Assembly: GCA_017539905.1 (NCBI GenBank) | Contig: JAFYBZ010000007.1 | Location: forward strand, 124,001 to 188,000 | Direction: 5' to 3' | Origin: Clostridia bacterium | GTDB taxonomy: Bacteria; Bacillota; Clostridia; TANB77; UBA1234 | DNA length: 64,000 nt | Notes under the pieces: generated by a model | What the model was told of the DNA's origin: nothing | What the model saw: only the letters and a program-made list of their open reading frames with translations | Databases searched by the model: none | Position numbers and translations under genes: made by a program | Part shown: positions 26,466 to 36,327 of the stretch, one piece after another | How the letters are laid out: the number at the start of each line of letters is the position of its first letter | Numbering within the stretch: position 1 is the first letter of the stretch

Positions 26466-27152
26466 ATGGACAAAAGAATAATAATAGTGCTTTTGCTGAT
26501 TATTATTGCTATCATAGTCACTTTAATTATAAATAAGAATAATGAGCCCGTTGTTAGTCCATCAGGTGATATAGTTACACCTGCTAACGAACAAAGCGAA
26601 AAAGAAAAAACCGTTGAAGTAACGGAGGAAATTGCAAGCAAAATAAAAGAAGAAGCATATTTAAACATACTTCTTCAAATCAAAAATTTCGACAATTTTA
26701 ATGTTAATACTGAAACGCTACTAGAAGCAGCTATGAGAATTGCAGAAAAACAAGGCTTGTATCAAACTCCTGAAGAAGGAGCATATATCGAGTATGTTCC
26801 AAAATCTACAATTCATGACATTATATTTGAACTTACTGGAATTAGAATTCAAGATCCTATTATTATTGAGGACTTCTTCTATGCATATAAAGAAGATGGT
26901 GATTATTACTATGTTGTTCCTTTAGGTGCTAATTGGATGGAATTAGATGAAATTCAAAGCATTACATACACTAAATCAACAGACCAATATACTGTTCTAT
27001 GTAGCGGTAGAGAAGGTACTGAAGATTATGGAATGGTTTTAAACTATCCAAACATGGAATTAAAGCTTAAATATAAGTCTTCAAATAAATACATTAAATA
27101 TCAATTAGTATCTATTGAATGTGGCAAATCTACATATGGATTTGCAGATTAA
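26466..27152 (+). CDS. Membrane-anchored protein of unknown function
   Basis: A 228-residue protein with one N-terminal membrane helix (residues 5-25), a short acidic linker, and a globular domain that is probably outside the cell. No recognised domain. ATG at 26466 is chosen because AAAGGA lies 8 nt upstream; an ATG 9 nt earlier has its purine tract too close. It follows tmRNA by 42 nt and converges on truA, with their stop codons overlapping by 4 nt. Confidence 0.7.
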   Translation: MDKRIIIVLLLIIIAIIVTLIINKNNEPVVSPSGDIVTPANEQSEKEKTVEVTEEIASKIKEEAYLNILLQIKNFDNFNVNTETLLEAAMRIAEKQGLYQTPEEGAYIEYVPKSTIHDIIFELTGIRIQDPIIIEDFFYAYKEDGDYYYVVPLGANWMELDEIQSITYTKSTDQYTVLCSGREGTEDYGMVLNYPNMELKLKYKSSNKYIKYQLVSIECGKSTYGFAD

Positions 27153-27890
27153 TAATAAACTTGAACTAAATATAGTCCATGAGGTGGCAGGGTTTTCCCT
27201 GCCATTTTTCTATCTTTGCTTTCTATAATACTTGGGATATTATTAGCATCTATTTTACCTAAACCAACATCTACAATTGTTCCACAAATAATTCTTACCA
27301 TATTATATAAGAATCCATCTCCTGTTAAAGTAATAGTAATTCTATTATCTTCAGAAATATCTAAAGTAGCCTTTTTAATGGTTCTTACTGTAGTCTTTTT
27401 AGGAGATCCTCCAGATGATTTAAAACCAGCAAAATCATGCTCTCCTTCGAAGTATTTTAGTGCTTTTTTCATAGCTTTTAAATCTAACTTATCTGAAATA
27501 TGAAATTCTCTATACCTATTCAAAGCTGATGGAAATTCATTATTGTTTATTACATATTTGTATGTTTTTCCTTTACAGTTATATCTAGAATGAAATCTTT
27601 CATCTACTTCTTCTGCGCTTTTTATAACTATACTATTAGGCAATTTACTATTTAAAGCGTATGGTATTTTTGAAGTATCTATTTTTGTATTAGTTTTAAA
27701 ATTTGCAACCTGTCCGCAAGGCATGAACCCCAGCATCTGTTCGACCAGAGGCATTTAGTTCAACTTCATCTTTAGTCACTTCTTTTATTGCTTTAATTAT
27801 TTCTCCTTGAATACTTTCTTTACCTGGTTGTGTTTGCCAACCCGCAAAATTCTTTCCATCATATTCAATTAATAGTTTGATATTTTTCAT
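27149..27890 (-). CDS. truA: tRNA pseudouridine(38-40) synthase TruA, needs a +1 recoding event
   Basis: Read with one four-base step at 27713-27716, this gives an intact 246-residue TruA. It shows MKNIKLLIEYDG, the catalytic Asp in SGRTDAGVHAL, the recoded residue, then QVANFKT, and later VRTIKKA, DGFLYNMVR and the C-terminal LPPHGLYL. TruA orthologues have GRTDAGVHALGQV, so the missing residue is a conserved Gly. In plain triplets translation would stop four codons after CGG, 64 codons in. TruA modifies the tRNA anticodon arm and influences reading-frame upkeep, which makes its own dependence on recoding notable. It has its own terminator-bounded spacing from the secretion locus. Confidence 0.9.
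27713..27716 (-). other. Four-base codon CGGA in truA (reads as Gly)
   Basis: Zero frame: GCC TTG CGG ACA GGT TGC AAA TTT TAA. With CGGA as one codon: GCC TTG [CGGA] CAG GTT GCA AAT, matching the family motif A-L-G-Q-V. The joined gene has length 3n+1. Confidence 0.85.
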
Positions 27891-27913
27891 AAATACCCCT
27901 CATTTTTAACTGC

Positions 27914-27943
27914 GAAAAGTTGGCAAATACTTGCCAACTTTTC
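27914..27943 (-). terminator. Terminator of the type IV secretion-like locus
   Basis: AAAAGTTGGCAA / TTGCCAACTTTT hairpin directly after the stop of the last VirB6-like gene (27951). Confidence 0.85.
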
Positions 27944-27950
27944 ATTTGTA

Positions 27951-30900
27951 TTATTTATTCTTATCTTTCTTGCTGCTTAAAAGGTTATCTCTATATAGAT
28001 TTACACGATTCTTAGCTTCGTCTTCTTCTATCTTCTTTCTTCTCTTTCTAGCAGAATCAGCAAGTTGAGCATCAACATTTAATCTTGTGCTTTCCGGTAG
28101 TAATCTTGGTAAATCACTAACTTCATATACTTTGTCAGGATCTATTAAATTTACTGCACTTTCACCAAGAATTCCTAATGGATTTGCATCAAATCCAGTT
28201 CTTTGAACATCAATTTCTGTTATTGTTCCATCATATGGATTTCTTACACGTAGTTTTGTAATACTCTTTTGCTCTCCGAAAGTTCTCTCAGCTAAAGTAT
28301 CTCCTATTGTTGCACCACCAACAGCACCGACTAATGCCTCTTTAAGCATAGAATCTTCTGCTCCTATACCAATTCCCAAAGGAGCACCCATTGTTGCACC
28401 CATTAATGCCGAACTGCTTGTGGTAACTGTTCTTGCAGCCTCTTCAAACATTCTTCTTCTATACTCTTTCGCTTTTGCTTCATGTTCATCGGCTGTCATA
28501 TTATTAATTGTATAAGAAGTGTCCGGAATATAATGTCCACTATCATCTATTGTTGCTCCTACATAAGCACTATCTTCTTTCATAGAACCTGCTTGTAAAT
28601 CTTCCATTACAGTCGATATTACATCACGACGTTCTTGAGACATTATTGCAGCATAATCTGCATCACTAATTCCCTCTCTATCATTATATAATACTTGCGC
28701 AATTGAAGTATTCATAGTTGAATCTTCATAGTATTCAAATGGTTCTTCACTATCTGGAGCCGGAGCTGGACCGCTTGGACCACCTGGTGTACTTACACTT
28801 ATACCACCTGCTCCTGGTTTCTTGCCTTTAGCAGATTGGAACATTCTTTTATTATCACGAGTAACAACTCTTGCCATAACCTTTTTATATGCTTTTTGTG
28901 TATTATCAAGTGCTTTTTCAGTATCTTCTGCACTTTGTCCACTAGGTGCTGTGCCATTAAATGCTTCTGCATTAAATGCACTCTTTACTCCTCTTTCAAT
29001 ATCTGTTTCTTCGTGATCTACTTCGCCATAATCTTTTACAGCATTAACTGCTTTTCTTACAATCTTCTTTCCTCTTGGCTTCTTGCGCTCTTCTAAATCC
29101 ATAGCGCTCTTTAAAACTTTTCTAAATTGTCTTTCACCAACAGGAAGATGTAAGTCTTCAGTAGCATCTAGCCCAGTGTCAGTCAAAGTTGCACCGACAG
29201 TTTCATCAAATAATAATTGTCCTTCTTTTCCTGATACACCAAATTCTGTCTTTAAAATGCCAGCAACTTCACCACGAATTTCTTTTCTATCTTCTAATTC
29301 TGCAAGTCCTGTAAATGCATCATTTACTTGTTCTAGAGTATAAGCAGTAGCTGTTGTGTCGCCTTGTGCTCTTCTTCTAAACTCACTTGCTATAGCATAA
29401 TTTTCAGCAAACTTATCTTTAGAATCCGCTGACCAATCTTTGGCCTTTTCATAATACTTACCTTGTCTAGTAGATACGACTCCACCAGATCTTCTAATAC
29501 GTGCTGCTTCCGATTCAGTAATTGCATGTCCTGCTGAGTTTAAATAAACTGTACTTCCTAACTCAGCACGCATGATTGCTTCTTCTCTTCTAGCATTTTT
29601 ACTAAGCTTAATCTTTCCTTTAGATAAAGCAAATAATTCTCCTGCTTTACCTCTATATCTTTCCGCAGTTTTATCAACATCTAAAAATGCATTTGCTCTA
29701 GAACGAGCACCTTGAACTTCTTGCTCTATTCCTGTTTTACCTAATCTTTCACTACTTATAGTTCTAAAAGCGGGATCAGAGGCACCAATTCCTAAAGCAA
29801 CTTGACTTCTATCTTTCATATTAAAGATCATTGCTTGCTTAAATTTCTTCTTATCTGCAGTACTTAAATTTGGGAAAATAGCAGATAAACCAATTTCCAA
29901 ATCCTTATTTATCTTTTCCAGAGTCTTAGAATAATTTCCTTTAGTTTTATCGCCCTTAAGTGCGGTATCCATAGCTTGTTTTTGAAGCTTAGATAATTCT
30001 TCAACTTGTTTTGCAGATAATCCTGATCCTTGTAGAAGTTTATTAACAGCAGGATCATTTACACTTACTGCCTTTTGAAGATTCTTAAGTGCCTTTGCAA
30101 TCTCTTCTGGATTTTTATTGTCTTTAACTCCCTTTAATACTGCAACCGATTTTGTAACATCATCAGCTGTTAAACCTGTTCCGGCAAGGGCTTTATTAGC
30201 AGCTGTTTTTATTTGTGGTTGTGGTGTAGTTACATTTATAGTTTGATCTGAACCTCCCGAAGAATCAGAGCCTCCACCAGGTGTTGTTCCACCTGTGGCT
30301 CCTGTTCCTCCAGCACCACCAATTCTACCACCGGATTTACGAATTGCATTTGCATAATTCTTCTCTGCTCTTGCTTTTCTTGCAAATCTAACAGCAGATG
30401 TAGCATGTCCAATATTATCTGTAAGTTTGTCTGTAAGCGTAGCCATAACAGTAAATGCTGCAATTGTTTTTCCTGCTGATTGTTTCATGGTTGGAGCTGT
30501 TTGAGATTCTCCAGGTTGAAGAACACTACGTAATAATTCTTCACCCTTGAATAAGAATGTAATACCAACTATTGCTAGTAACCAGCTTCCTGAAAGTTGT
30601 GCAGAATATACTACACCTATAACAAATACGTATACTATTGCATGGAAAACTTGCATGAATATGTTCATCATTAATTCCGTTGACCATGTTGAGAACGATT
30701 GCGCTCTACCATCTCCTACTTTATCTATTGGATACATTATCATTACAATTGGATAAATAGTAATTAGAAATGCAAAGTTCATCAAACGTTTATAGTATTG
30801 TACTAATAGCATTACAAATTGGAATACCATTATTGCATATACTATTGCATCAACAAGTCTTTCATCATCTTCTGCAGTACATGCCATATAGGCCATATAA

Positions 30901-32390
30901 TTATCATTCATATGTCCTTTAAATGGATTTGATACTATGCTCTTACCTACCTCAGTACCATTGCTAGCTGTCAAGTCTTGTACGTCTGGTACTGATGTAT
31001 TATCCATATTATTAGCATTAACATTTACACCTATTTTTGCAAACGCTTCAAACCTTGAGTCTTTTATTGTTTGTACAATAGCATGGTTTAGTTGTATTGC
31101 ATACTTTATCGCAATAGGGAAAATAATTAATAATACCAAGCCTTGGCCCCAGGCCAAAAGCATTTCTTTATATCTTGATTGTTGCTTTCCACCAACCGAA
31201 ATAAGAATTCTTAATCCAACGTACAAAAGTAGTACTAAATATACCATTAATGCAATTCCTTGGAAATTATTAAACCAATCCATTACGGTAGATTTAAACC
31301 TACTAACTAATGATGTATTATCACCACCATCATAAAAGACATTTAAACTTGTATCTGGAAACTCATCAAAAACCAAATCATCAATTGTTACTAGCTCTGA
31401 AGAATTTCCACCAGTAGCTCTAATTCCAAGCATTACAACATTATAAACAAAGTTGGCTAACCCTCTAATCATAGCAGCGATAGCCTTTTCAAGTTGTTCA
31501 AACATGTCGCCGCCAACATTATCTGCATAATCCTGAGCTTGTTCCATACTATATTCAAAATGATCTAGACTTAGTCCTGTTAATGCATGAAATTCATCAT
31601 CAGCAACATATCCACCATTTCCATTGTGGATTGGCATAACATCAGATTTTAGCAAAAATTCTGAACCTTTATTACCTTTTAAACCATATGTAATTTTTAA
31701 TCCACCATTTCCATTTTTGCATAGCTCAGCATATTCTAGTATTTTTAGCAAGTCATTCATCGTACCATTTCTATCTGATACAACCAAACCGAATATTTCT
31801 GTTTCTTCAATGTTGCCGTCTTTAGAATCAATTAAAATGGTACCTAATTCTGCTGATATTACTTCTTCAAGTGCTTTATATGTATTATTTGATTCATAAT
31901 ATCTTTGTTGATAATATTTATCTTTTTGTATCCAACTATTTTGAAGAAAGACACTCTGATTAGAATACATTACACTATTACCAGCTTGATCTGTAATCAT
32001 TATATAAGGAGTGAAGATCTCTCCATTATATACTAAACCATCTGCATCTCCTCTATTACGCTTACTTAAATCATCCCAACTATCTGACTTAGGGTATTCA
32101 TTAAAAATACCTTGTAAGGTGCTTGGCGGGGTTATTCCTTCAAGTTCATAATATGATCTAAGCGCATCTAAAATATCTGTTTGTCTTGCATTAGAGTTTG
32201 ATGTTACATCATCATCGAAAAATCTTATTCTAGCCTCAGTAGTTGCATTACCATCTCCTGGTTCAAAATCCAATGTTGCATATGGATAAGATGTTTCAAT
32301 AACACTAGCTAGTGATATATTCGTTGAAAAGATGCCAAGGCATAAAATCGTTATTAACATTGATACTATATATTTTTGATTAATTTTCAT
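27951..32390 (-). CDS. Giant VirB6/TrbL-like protein (fifth of five)
   Basis: A 1479-residue protein. A signal peptide (MKINQKYIVS...) leads to a ~300-residue external domain. A multi-helix VirB6/TrbL-type membrane block follows (~330-660), with FQGIALMVYLVLLLYVGLRI, the phrase VQYYKRLMNFAFLITIYP and the shared motif DKVGDGRAQSF...HAIVYVFVIG. The C-terminal ~800 residues are soluble, charged and partly low complexity (Gly/Ser/Thr near 700, Pro/Gly near 1210), ending in a basic tail. VirB6 proteins form the inner-membrane core of type IV secretion channels; such long tails are unusual. ATG at 32390 is chosen for the AAGGGGTG upstream. Last gene of the locus. Confidence 0.75.
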   Translation of the reverse strand: MKINQKYIVSMLITILCLGIFSTNISLASVIETSYPYATLDFEPGDGNATTEARIRFFDDDVTSNSNARQTDILDALRSYYELEGITPPSTLQGIFNEYPKSDSWDDLSKRNRGDADGLVYNGEIFTPYIMITDQAGNSVMYSNQSVFLQNSWIQKDKYYQQRYYESNNTYKALEEVISAELGTILIDSKDGNIEETEIFGLVVSDRNGTMNDLLKILEYAELCKNGNGGLKITYGLKGNKGSEFLLKSDVMPIHNGNGGYVADDEFHALTGLSLDHFEYSMEQAQDYADNVGGDMFEQLEKAIAAMIRGLANFVYNVVMLGIRATGGNSSELVTIDDLVFDEFPDTSLNVFYDGGDNTSLVSRFKSTVMDWFNNFQGIALMVYLVLLLYVGLRILISVGGKQQSRYKEMLLAWGQGLVLLIIFPIAIKYAIQLNHAIVQTIKDSRFEAFAKIGVNVNANNMDNTSVPDVQDLTASNGTEVGKSIVSNPFKGHMNDNYMAYMACTAEDDERLVDAIVYAIMVFQFVMLLVQYYKRLMNFAFLITIYPIVMIMYPIDKVGDGRAQSFSTWSTELMMNIFMQVFHAIVYVFVIGVVYSAQLSGSWLLAIVGITFLFKGEELLRSVLQPGESQTAPTMKQSAGKTIAAFTVMATLTDKLTDNIGHATSAVRFARKARAEKNYANAIRKSGGRIGGAGGTGATGGTTPGGGSDSSGGSDQTINVTTPQPQIKTAANKALAGTGLTADDVTKSVAVLKGVKDNKNPEEIAKALKNLQKAVSVNDPAVNKLLQGSGLSAKQVEELSKLQKQAMDTALKGDKTKGNYSKTLEKINKDLEIGLSAIFPNLSTADKKKFKQAMIFNMKDRSQVALGIGASDPAFRTISSERLGKTGIEQEVQGARSRANAFLDVDKTAERYRGKAGELFALSKGKIKLSKNARREEAIMRAELGSTVYLNSAGHAITESEAARIRRSGGVVSTRQGKYYEKAKDWSADSKDKFAENYAIASEFRRRAQGDTTATAYTLEQVNDAFTGLAELEDRKEIRGEVAGILKTEFGVSGKEGQLLFDETVGATLTDTGLDATEDLHLPVGERQFRKVLKSAMDLEERKKPRGKKIVRKAVNAVKDYGEVDHEETDIERGVKSAFNAEAFNGTAPSGQSAEDTEKALDNTQKAYKKVMARVVTRDNKRMFQSAKGKKPGAGGISVSTPGGPSGPAPAPDSEEPFEYYEDSTMNTSIAQVLYNDREGISDADYAAIMSQERRDVISTVMEDLQAGSMKEDSAYVGATIDDSGHYIPDTSYTINNMTADEHEAKAKEYRRRMFEEAARTVTTSSSALMGATMGAPLGIGIGAEDSMLKEALVGAVGGATIGDTLAERTFGEQKSITKLRVRNPYDGTITEIDVQRTGFDANPLGILGESAVNLIDPDKVYEVSDLPRLLPESTRLNVDAQLADSARKRRKKIEEDEAKNRVNLYRDNLLSSKKDKNK

Positions 32391-32423
32391 CCCTGACACC
32401 CCTTTCATCAAATTTAAACTATA

Positions 32424-35400
32424 TTATTTATTCTTTTTAACATCTGAAATTTTTTCATTAAATGCTCTAATTCTACTTTGTGCTTCTCTTGCATATGCAC
32501 GTTTTTCATATTTTGGATTATTAGGATCATCTGATACTCTTCTGTGAATATCAGCAACTCTTTCTATTCCAGTTACACTATCATCGTGTCTTATTTCTCT
32601 TTCATGTTGAACCCTATCAATACCCGCAGTAGTAACTCTAGAAACTCCTCTTCCTATTCCTTGAATTCCTCTTTCTACGCTTTGCTCTGCTCTTGCTCCA
32701 GCAGCTGCTGTTATCATTGAATTACTTAAAGAGCTTTCTCTTTGAACACCTGCTGTCAAACTAGCCGCTGTTATTCCAGTTGCTGCCTGTACAGCATTTC
32801 CTACTGTAGCGGATGCTGTCGCACCAATTGCTTCACCTGTTGCTCTTGCAAATTTTCCACGTGTTCTTCTAAGTTCTCCATTTGCGTACCATGTTTTAGT
32901 TTGATCAAGTCTTCCTTCATATCTTGCTTGCTTTACTTCTTCTTGAGTTCCTTCAGGTTCATCTAAGAATCCATCTTCGTCTATATCTCTATATCCTTCT
33001 ATTATATCATCCATGTCTGATTCGAAAGTTTCACTTAAACCTAATTCATCAGAAGTTTCGCTTCTTAGAGTATCTACAGCCATCCTTGTAAGTTCTTCTC
33101 TCTCACCATTTTGTAAAACATCATTTTGTTCAATTACTCCTCGAGCCGCTCTTCTAGAAAGACCTTCAACAGAGTATCCAAGATTTAACTTCATCTCTTC
33201 TAAATCATCTGTTACTACCTCGATAGCTTCGTCCTCATCGGTTGAGCCTATTGAATCTGAGCCTAAAGGAGCATCTGAATCATCTCTTGGAGTTCCAAGA
33301 GAATCTGTATCAGGTTTCTTTTTAGAAGTGCCTTTTGGTTTCGATGATGTTCCTTTTCCAGGAGTATGAACATGTATTGTTGACTCACCTTCTGCTGGCG
33401 TTTCTCCAACAACCATAGTATCCATCAATCGTTTTGCGCCTTCATCTTCTCTACTTAATTCAAGCATTCTATTTGAAATCTTAAGAGCAGCCTTAGCACT
33501 CATTTTAGGAGCACCTTCTTCTCCTCTTCGTTGATATTCACCTAATAAAACAGTAAGGCCAGCCATTTCTCTTACACTTGCGCTTTGTTCTTCAGTAGCA
33601 TCTGGTCCACCAAATTTACTAACCATAGCTTGTATCTTCTTTTGGTTTTCTTCTTTTCTTAATACGTCTGCTTCTTCCTCTTGAGTCATTGTATAACCAG
33701 CTTCTTCTTTAGTGCCATCCGCCCTTGTAGTTACTGGTTCAGCAAGTGCTTTATCTAATCTTTCCTTTTGTCTTTGAGCATTTGATGTAAGAACTCTTCC
33801 TTTAAGTCCTTGTCCAACAACTTCTCGTCCTTCTTCATCTTTTGTAATTCCGAAGTATTCTGTCAATCTTTGCTTTTTATCTATTTCTGTAGTTACAAAT
33901 CTTTCGCCATTTTCTGCTATTCTCTTTTTAGCTTCTGTTTCCGGAACAATTTCGCCTGTCTTTTTAGAACGATATTGTGTTTCTTTTTCGCCAGTTGAAA
34001 TCTCCTTTGTTGACATCCATTTATATAAATCACCATACAAGGCATCTTCTGGACCGCCTCTTGTTATATCATAAACAATTCTAGCATTAATGTTTAATTG
34101 TTCTTCGGTTAATTCTACACCATCACGGCCTTTTTTCGTAACAAGCATATTAATTGCTTCGCTTGCTTGCATACGTTTTTCAAGCTTTTTCCTTTCTTCT
34201 GGTTTCAAGCCAGCCATGAAATCTTTAAACGCTTTTTGAACTTCAGGATCTTTTGAATTCTTTGCATAGTTAAGATTGTTTAATCCTTCACGTTTAATTT
34301 CAACATCTCTCTTTTCTCTTTCTTCTGGTGAAAGTTTTTCTCTTTCAGCTTCAGGAAGAGTACTAATACCTCCAGTTGCTTTGGCAAAATTTAGTTTTAG
34401 TTTTCCAGGATCTTTTGCATCCCTCTTTCTGCCTTCTTCAAGTCTTGCAGCTCTCCTATTTTCATTATTAATATTTTGGTTTGCTCTATGTTCATATGCT
34501 TTTTGTCTTGTTTCAGAGACTTTTTCTTTTGCTTTAGTAACTCTCTTGCCCATATTTTGAGCAGATTTCATTAATGAAGATACCGCTTGTATTTTAACCA
34601 TTGATTTGGCTGTTTCAGCAATATCTTTAGTAGTTCCTGCTCCACCACCTTTTAATAGTGTTGGGAAGATTGCCTTTAATAATGAATCTCCTTTTCTTAA
34701 ATATCCAAGACCTACCAATACTAAAATAATATTTGCTCCACCAGTTGCATTGTCCATCAAAGCCGCTATTATAAACATGATAGAGCAATATAATATTGCA
34801 TGGAACAATTGCATAAACACATTTAACATGAACTCTCTTGTCCATGCTGTAAATATTTGTGCCTGTCCATCTTTTACTTTATCAAATACATAGGATATTG
34901 CTACAAACGGGAATAATACAATTAAGAATATAATTGTAATCATTCTCTTATAATAAACAATAATAAATGCTACTAATTCCTTAAGTAAGAATAAATAAAT
35001 AAATGCATATCCTAAATCAGATTTATCCAAAGCCTTTTTTCTATACTGACCCATCAATGAGGATTCATCTTCTACACTCTCTCCCAGTACTTCAAGCATC
35101 GCTTCATCTACACCAGGAACAGAAGGTAATATGTTAGCTCCATTATCTGCTGAAATCTTATCACTGATTTCCGTTTTCACTAAAGACACCAGATTTTCAT
35201 TTAAGATAATTGCATATTTAATAATTAATGGGAAGAATATCAATATAAGTATTCCCACAAACCAATCATATAATAATGCTTTAAATTTTTCTTTTTCCTT
35301 ACCCGTAGAAGATATCATTACTCTGATACCAACATATATAAGCATTACTAAATAAAAGACATATGCTATTCCTCTAAAAGCATTAAAGTATGAATTTATT

Positions 35401-36299
35401 GCTTCTAAAATTCCGCTTCCACTTTTTAACAATGGATTTGGATTATCTTTTGAATTCTCAGGATAGAAAGAAAGCTTTGTTTGCTTATACTCATTATATA
35501 CAAGCGAGTCAATTGATACTTCACCGACAAACATACTGATTAATCCCTTAAAAGTATCACATACGCCATAAACGATAAGCCAAACAATCACTTTTTGGAA
35601 AAGACTGGCTTCACTTTCAGTTTCTACATATTCGGAATCCATTTTAACTTGTGTTGCTCCTATTTCTTTTTCAGAAACTCTTTTATCTTCACCCAACTGA
35701 TAATGAACACTACCGATTCCAAATGCTCCGCCTTCATTGTATCCTCTTGTATACTTGTAAGCTCCCAATCCCTCTTCTAAAATAAGATCTGTTTCTAATT
35801 CTACAACCTTGTCTAAATCAACATCCTGTCTTGTTAGAGATAGATTAAAAGCTGTATTTTCTAGGTTATAGTCAAAAACTTGAAAATAGTAATCTTGACC
35901 TTTTTTTAGATAAACTGTTACTGTGGTAGTGTCTTGGTTAAAAAGTGTACTATTGTACACTGGATTACCAGCATCATCCAAATATGTTGCCGAAGCAAGC
36001 GTTGAAAGTCCCTTACCATTATTAATATAGTAGTGTAAACCGCCTAACGAAATCGTATATAAACCTGTTTCTTCAACAGTTAGTTTTATTTGCCTATTAT
36101 CTATTTCTTTTCTTAAAAATACTTGTCTTGTATTAGTTTCTCCACTTTGTAAATCTGCATGAAAAGATGTGTTAACACCTACAAATGCATCACCAGTTGT
36201 CGTAGATGAAATATCTGCAAATGCAAGTGATGGTATTATAAAATTAAATAATAATACTATAGCCATTATTAAACTTACTCTTCTTTGGATTTTTTTCAT
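32424..36299 (-). CDS. Giant VirB6/TrbL-like protein (fourth of five)
   Basis: A 1291-residue protein: signal peptide (cleavage near AFA-DIS), then an N-terminal beta-rich domain (~30-165, with VEETGLYTISLGG and VTVYLKKGQDYYFQVFD) resembling a PPC-type adhesin fold. The membrane block (~235-570) contains AFRGIAYVFYLVMLIYVGIR and the motif DKVKDGQAQIF...FHAILYC. The C-terminal ~720 residues are charged and helical, with an acidic Ser-rich patch near 980-1030. GGAGGTGATGGT precedes ATG. It is one of five tandem paralogues that share the membrane block and differ in both ends. Confidence 0.75.
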   Translation of the reverse strand: MKKIQRRVSLIMAIVLLFNFIIPSLAFADISSTTTGDAFVGVNTSFHADLQSGETNTRQVFLRKEIDNRQIKLTVEETGLYTISLGGLHYYINNGKGLSTLASATYLDDAGNPVYNSTLFNQDTTTVTVYLKKGQDYYFQVFDYNLENTAFNLSLTRQDVDLDKVVELETDLILEEGLGAYKYTRGYNEGGAFGIGSVHYQLGEDKRVSEKEIGATQVKMDSEYVETESEASLFQKVIVWLIVYGVCDTFKGLISMFVGEVSIDSLVYNEYKQTKLSFYPENSKDNPNPLLKSGSGILEAINSYFNAFRGIAYVFYLVMLIYVGIRVMISSTGKEKEKFKALLYDWFVGILILIFFPLIIKYAIILNENLVSLVKTEISDKISADNGANILPSVPGVDEAMLEVLGESVEDESSLMGQYRKKALDKSDLGYAFIYLFLLKELVAFIIVYYKRMITIIFLIVLFPFVAISYVFDKVKDGQAQIFTAWTREFMLNVFMQLFHAILYCSIMFIIAALMDNATGGANIILVLVGLGYLRKGDSLLKAIFPTLLKGGGAGTTKDIAETAKSMVKIQAVSSLMKSAQNMGKRVTKAKEKVSETRQKAYEHRANQNINNENRRAARLEEGRKRDAKDPGKLKLNFAKATGGISTLPEAEREKLSPEEREKRDVEIKREGLNNLNYAKNSKDPEVQKAFKDFMAGLKPEERKKLEKRMQASEAINMLVTKKGRDGVELTEEQLNINARIVYDITRGGPEDALYGDLYKWMSTKEISTGEKETQYRSKKTGEIVPETEAKKRIAENGERFVTTEIDKKQRLTEYFGITKDEEGREVVGQGLKGRVLTSNAQRQKERLDKALAEPVTTRADGTKEEAGYTMTQEEEADVLRKEENQKKIQAMVSKFGGPDATEEQSASVREMAGLTVLLGEYQRRGEEGAPKMSAKAALKISNRMLELSREDEGAKRLMDTMVVGETPAEGESTIHVHTPGKGTSSKPKGTSKKKPDTDSLGTPRDDSDAPLGSDSIGSTDEDEAIEVVTDDLEEMKLNLGYSVEGLSRRAARGVIEQNDVLQNGEREELTRMAVDTLRSETSDELGLSETFESDMDDIIEGYRDIDEDGFLDEPEGTQEEVKQARYEGRLDQTKTWYANGELRRTRGKFARATGEAIGATASATVGNAVQAATGITAASLTAGVQRESSLSNSMITAAAGARAEQSVERGIQGIGRGVSRVTTAGIDRVQHEREIRHDDSVTGIERVADIHRRVSDDPNNPKYEKRAYAREAQSRIRAFNEKISDVKKNK

Positions 36300-36327
36300 A
36301 CCATCACCTCCATTCTAGTTTTTTATT

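Noticed and set aside
27149-27890. truA as an ordinary pseudogene
   Set aside because: Apart from the CGGA site both halves are intact with all key motifs, and the same lesion occurs in three unrelated genes.
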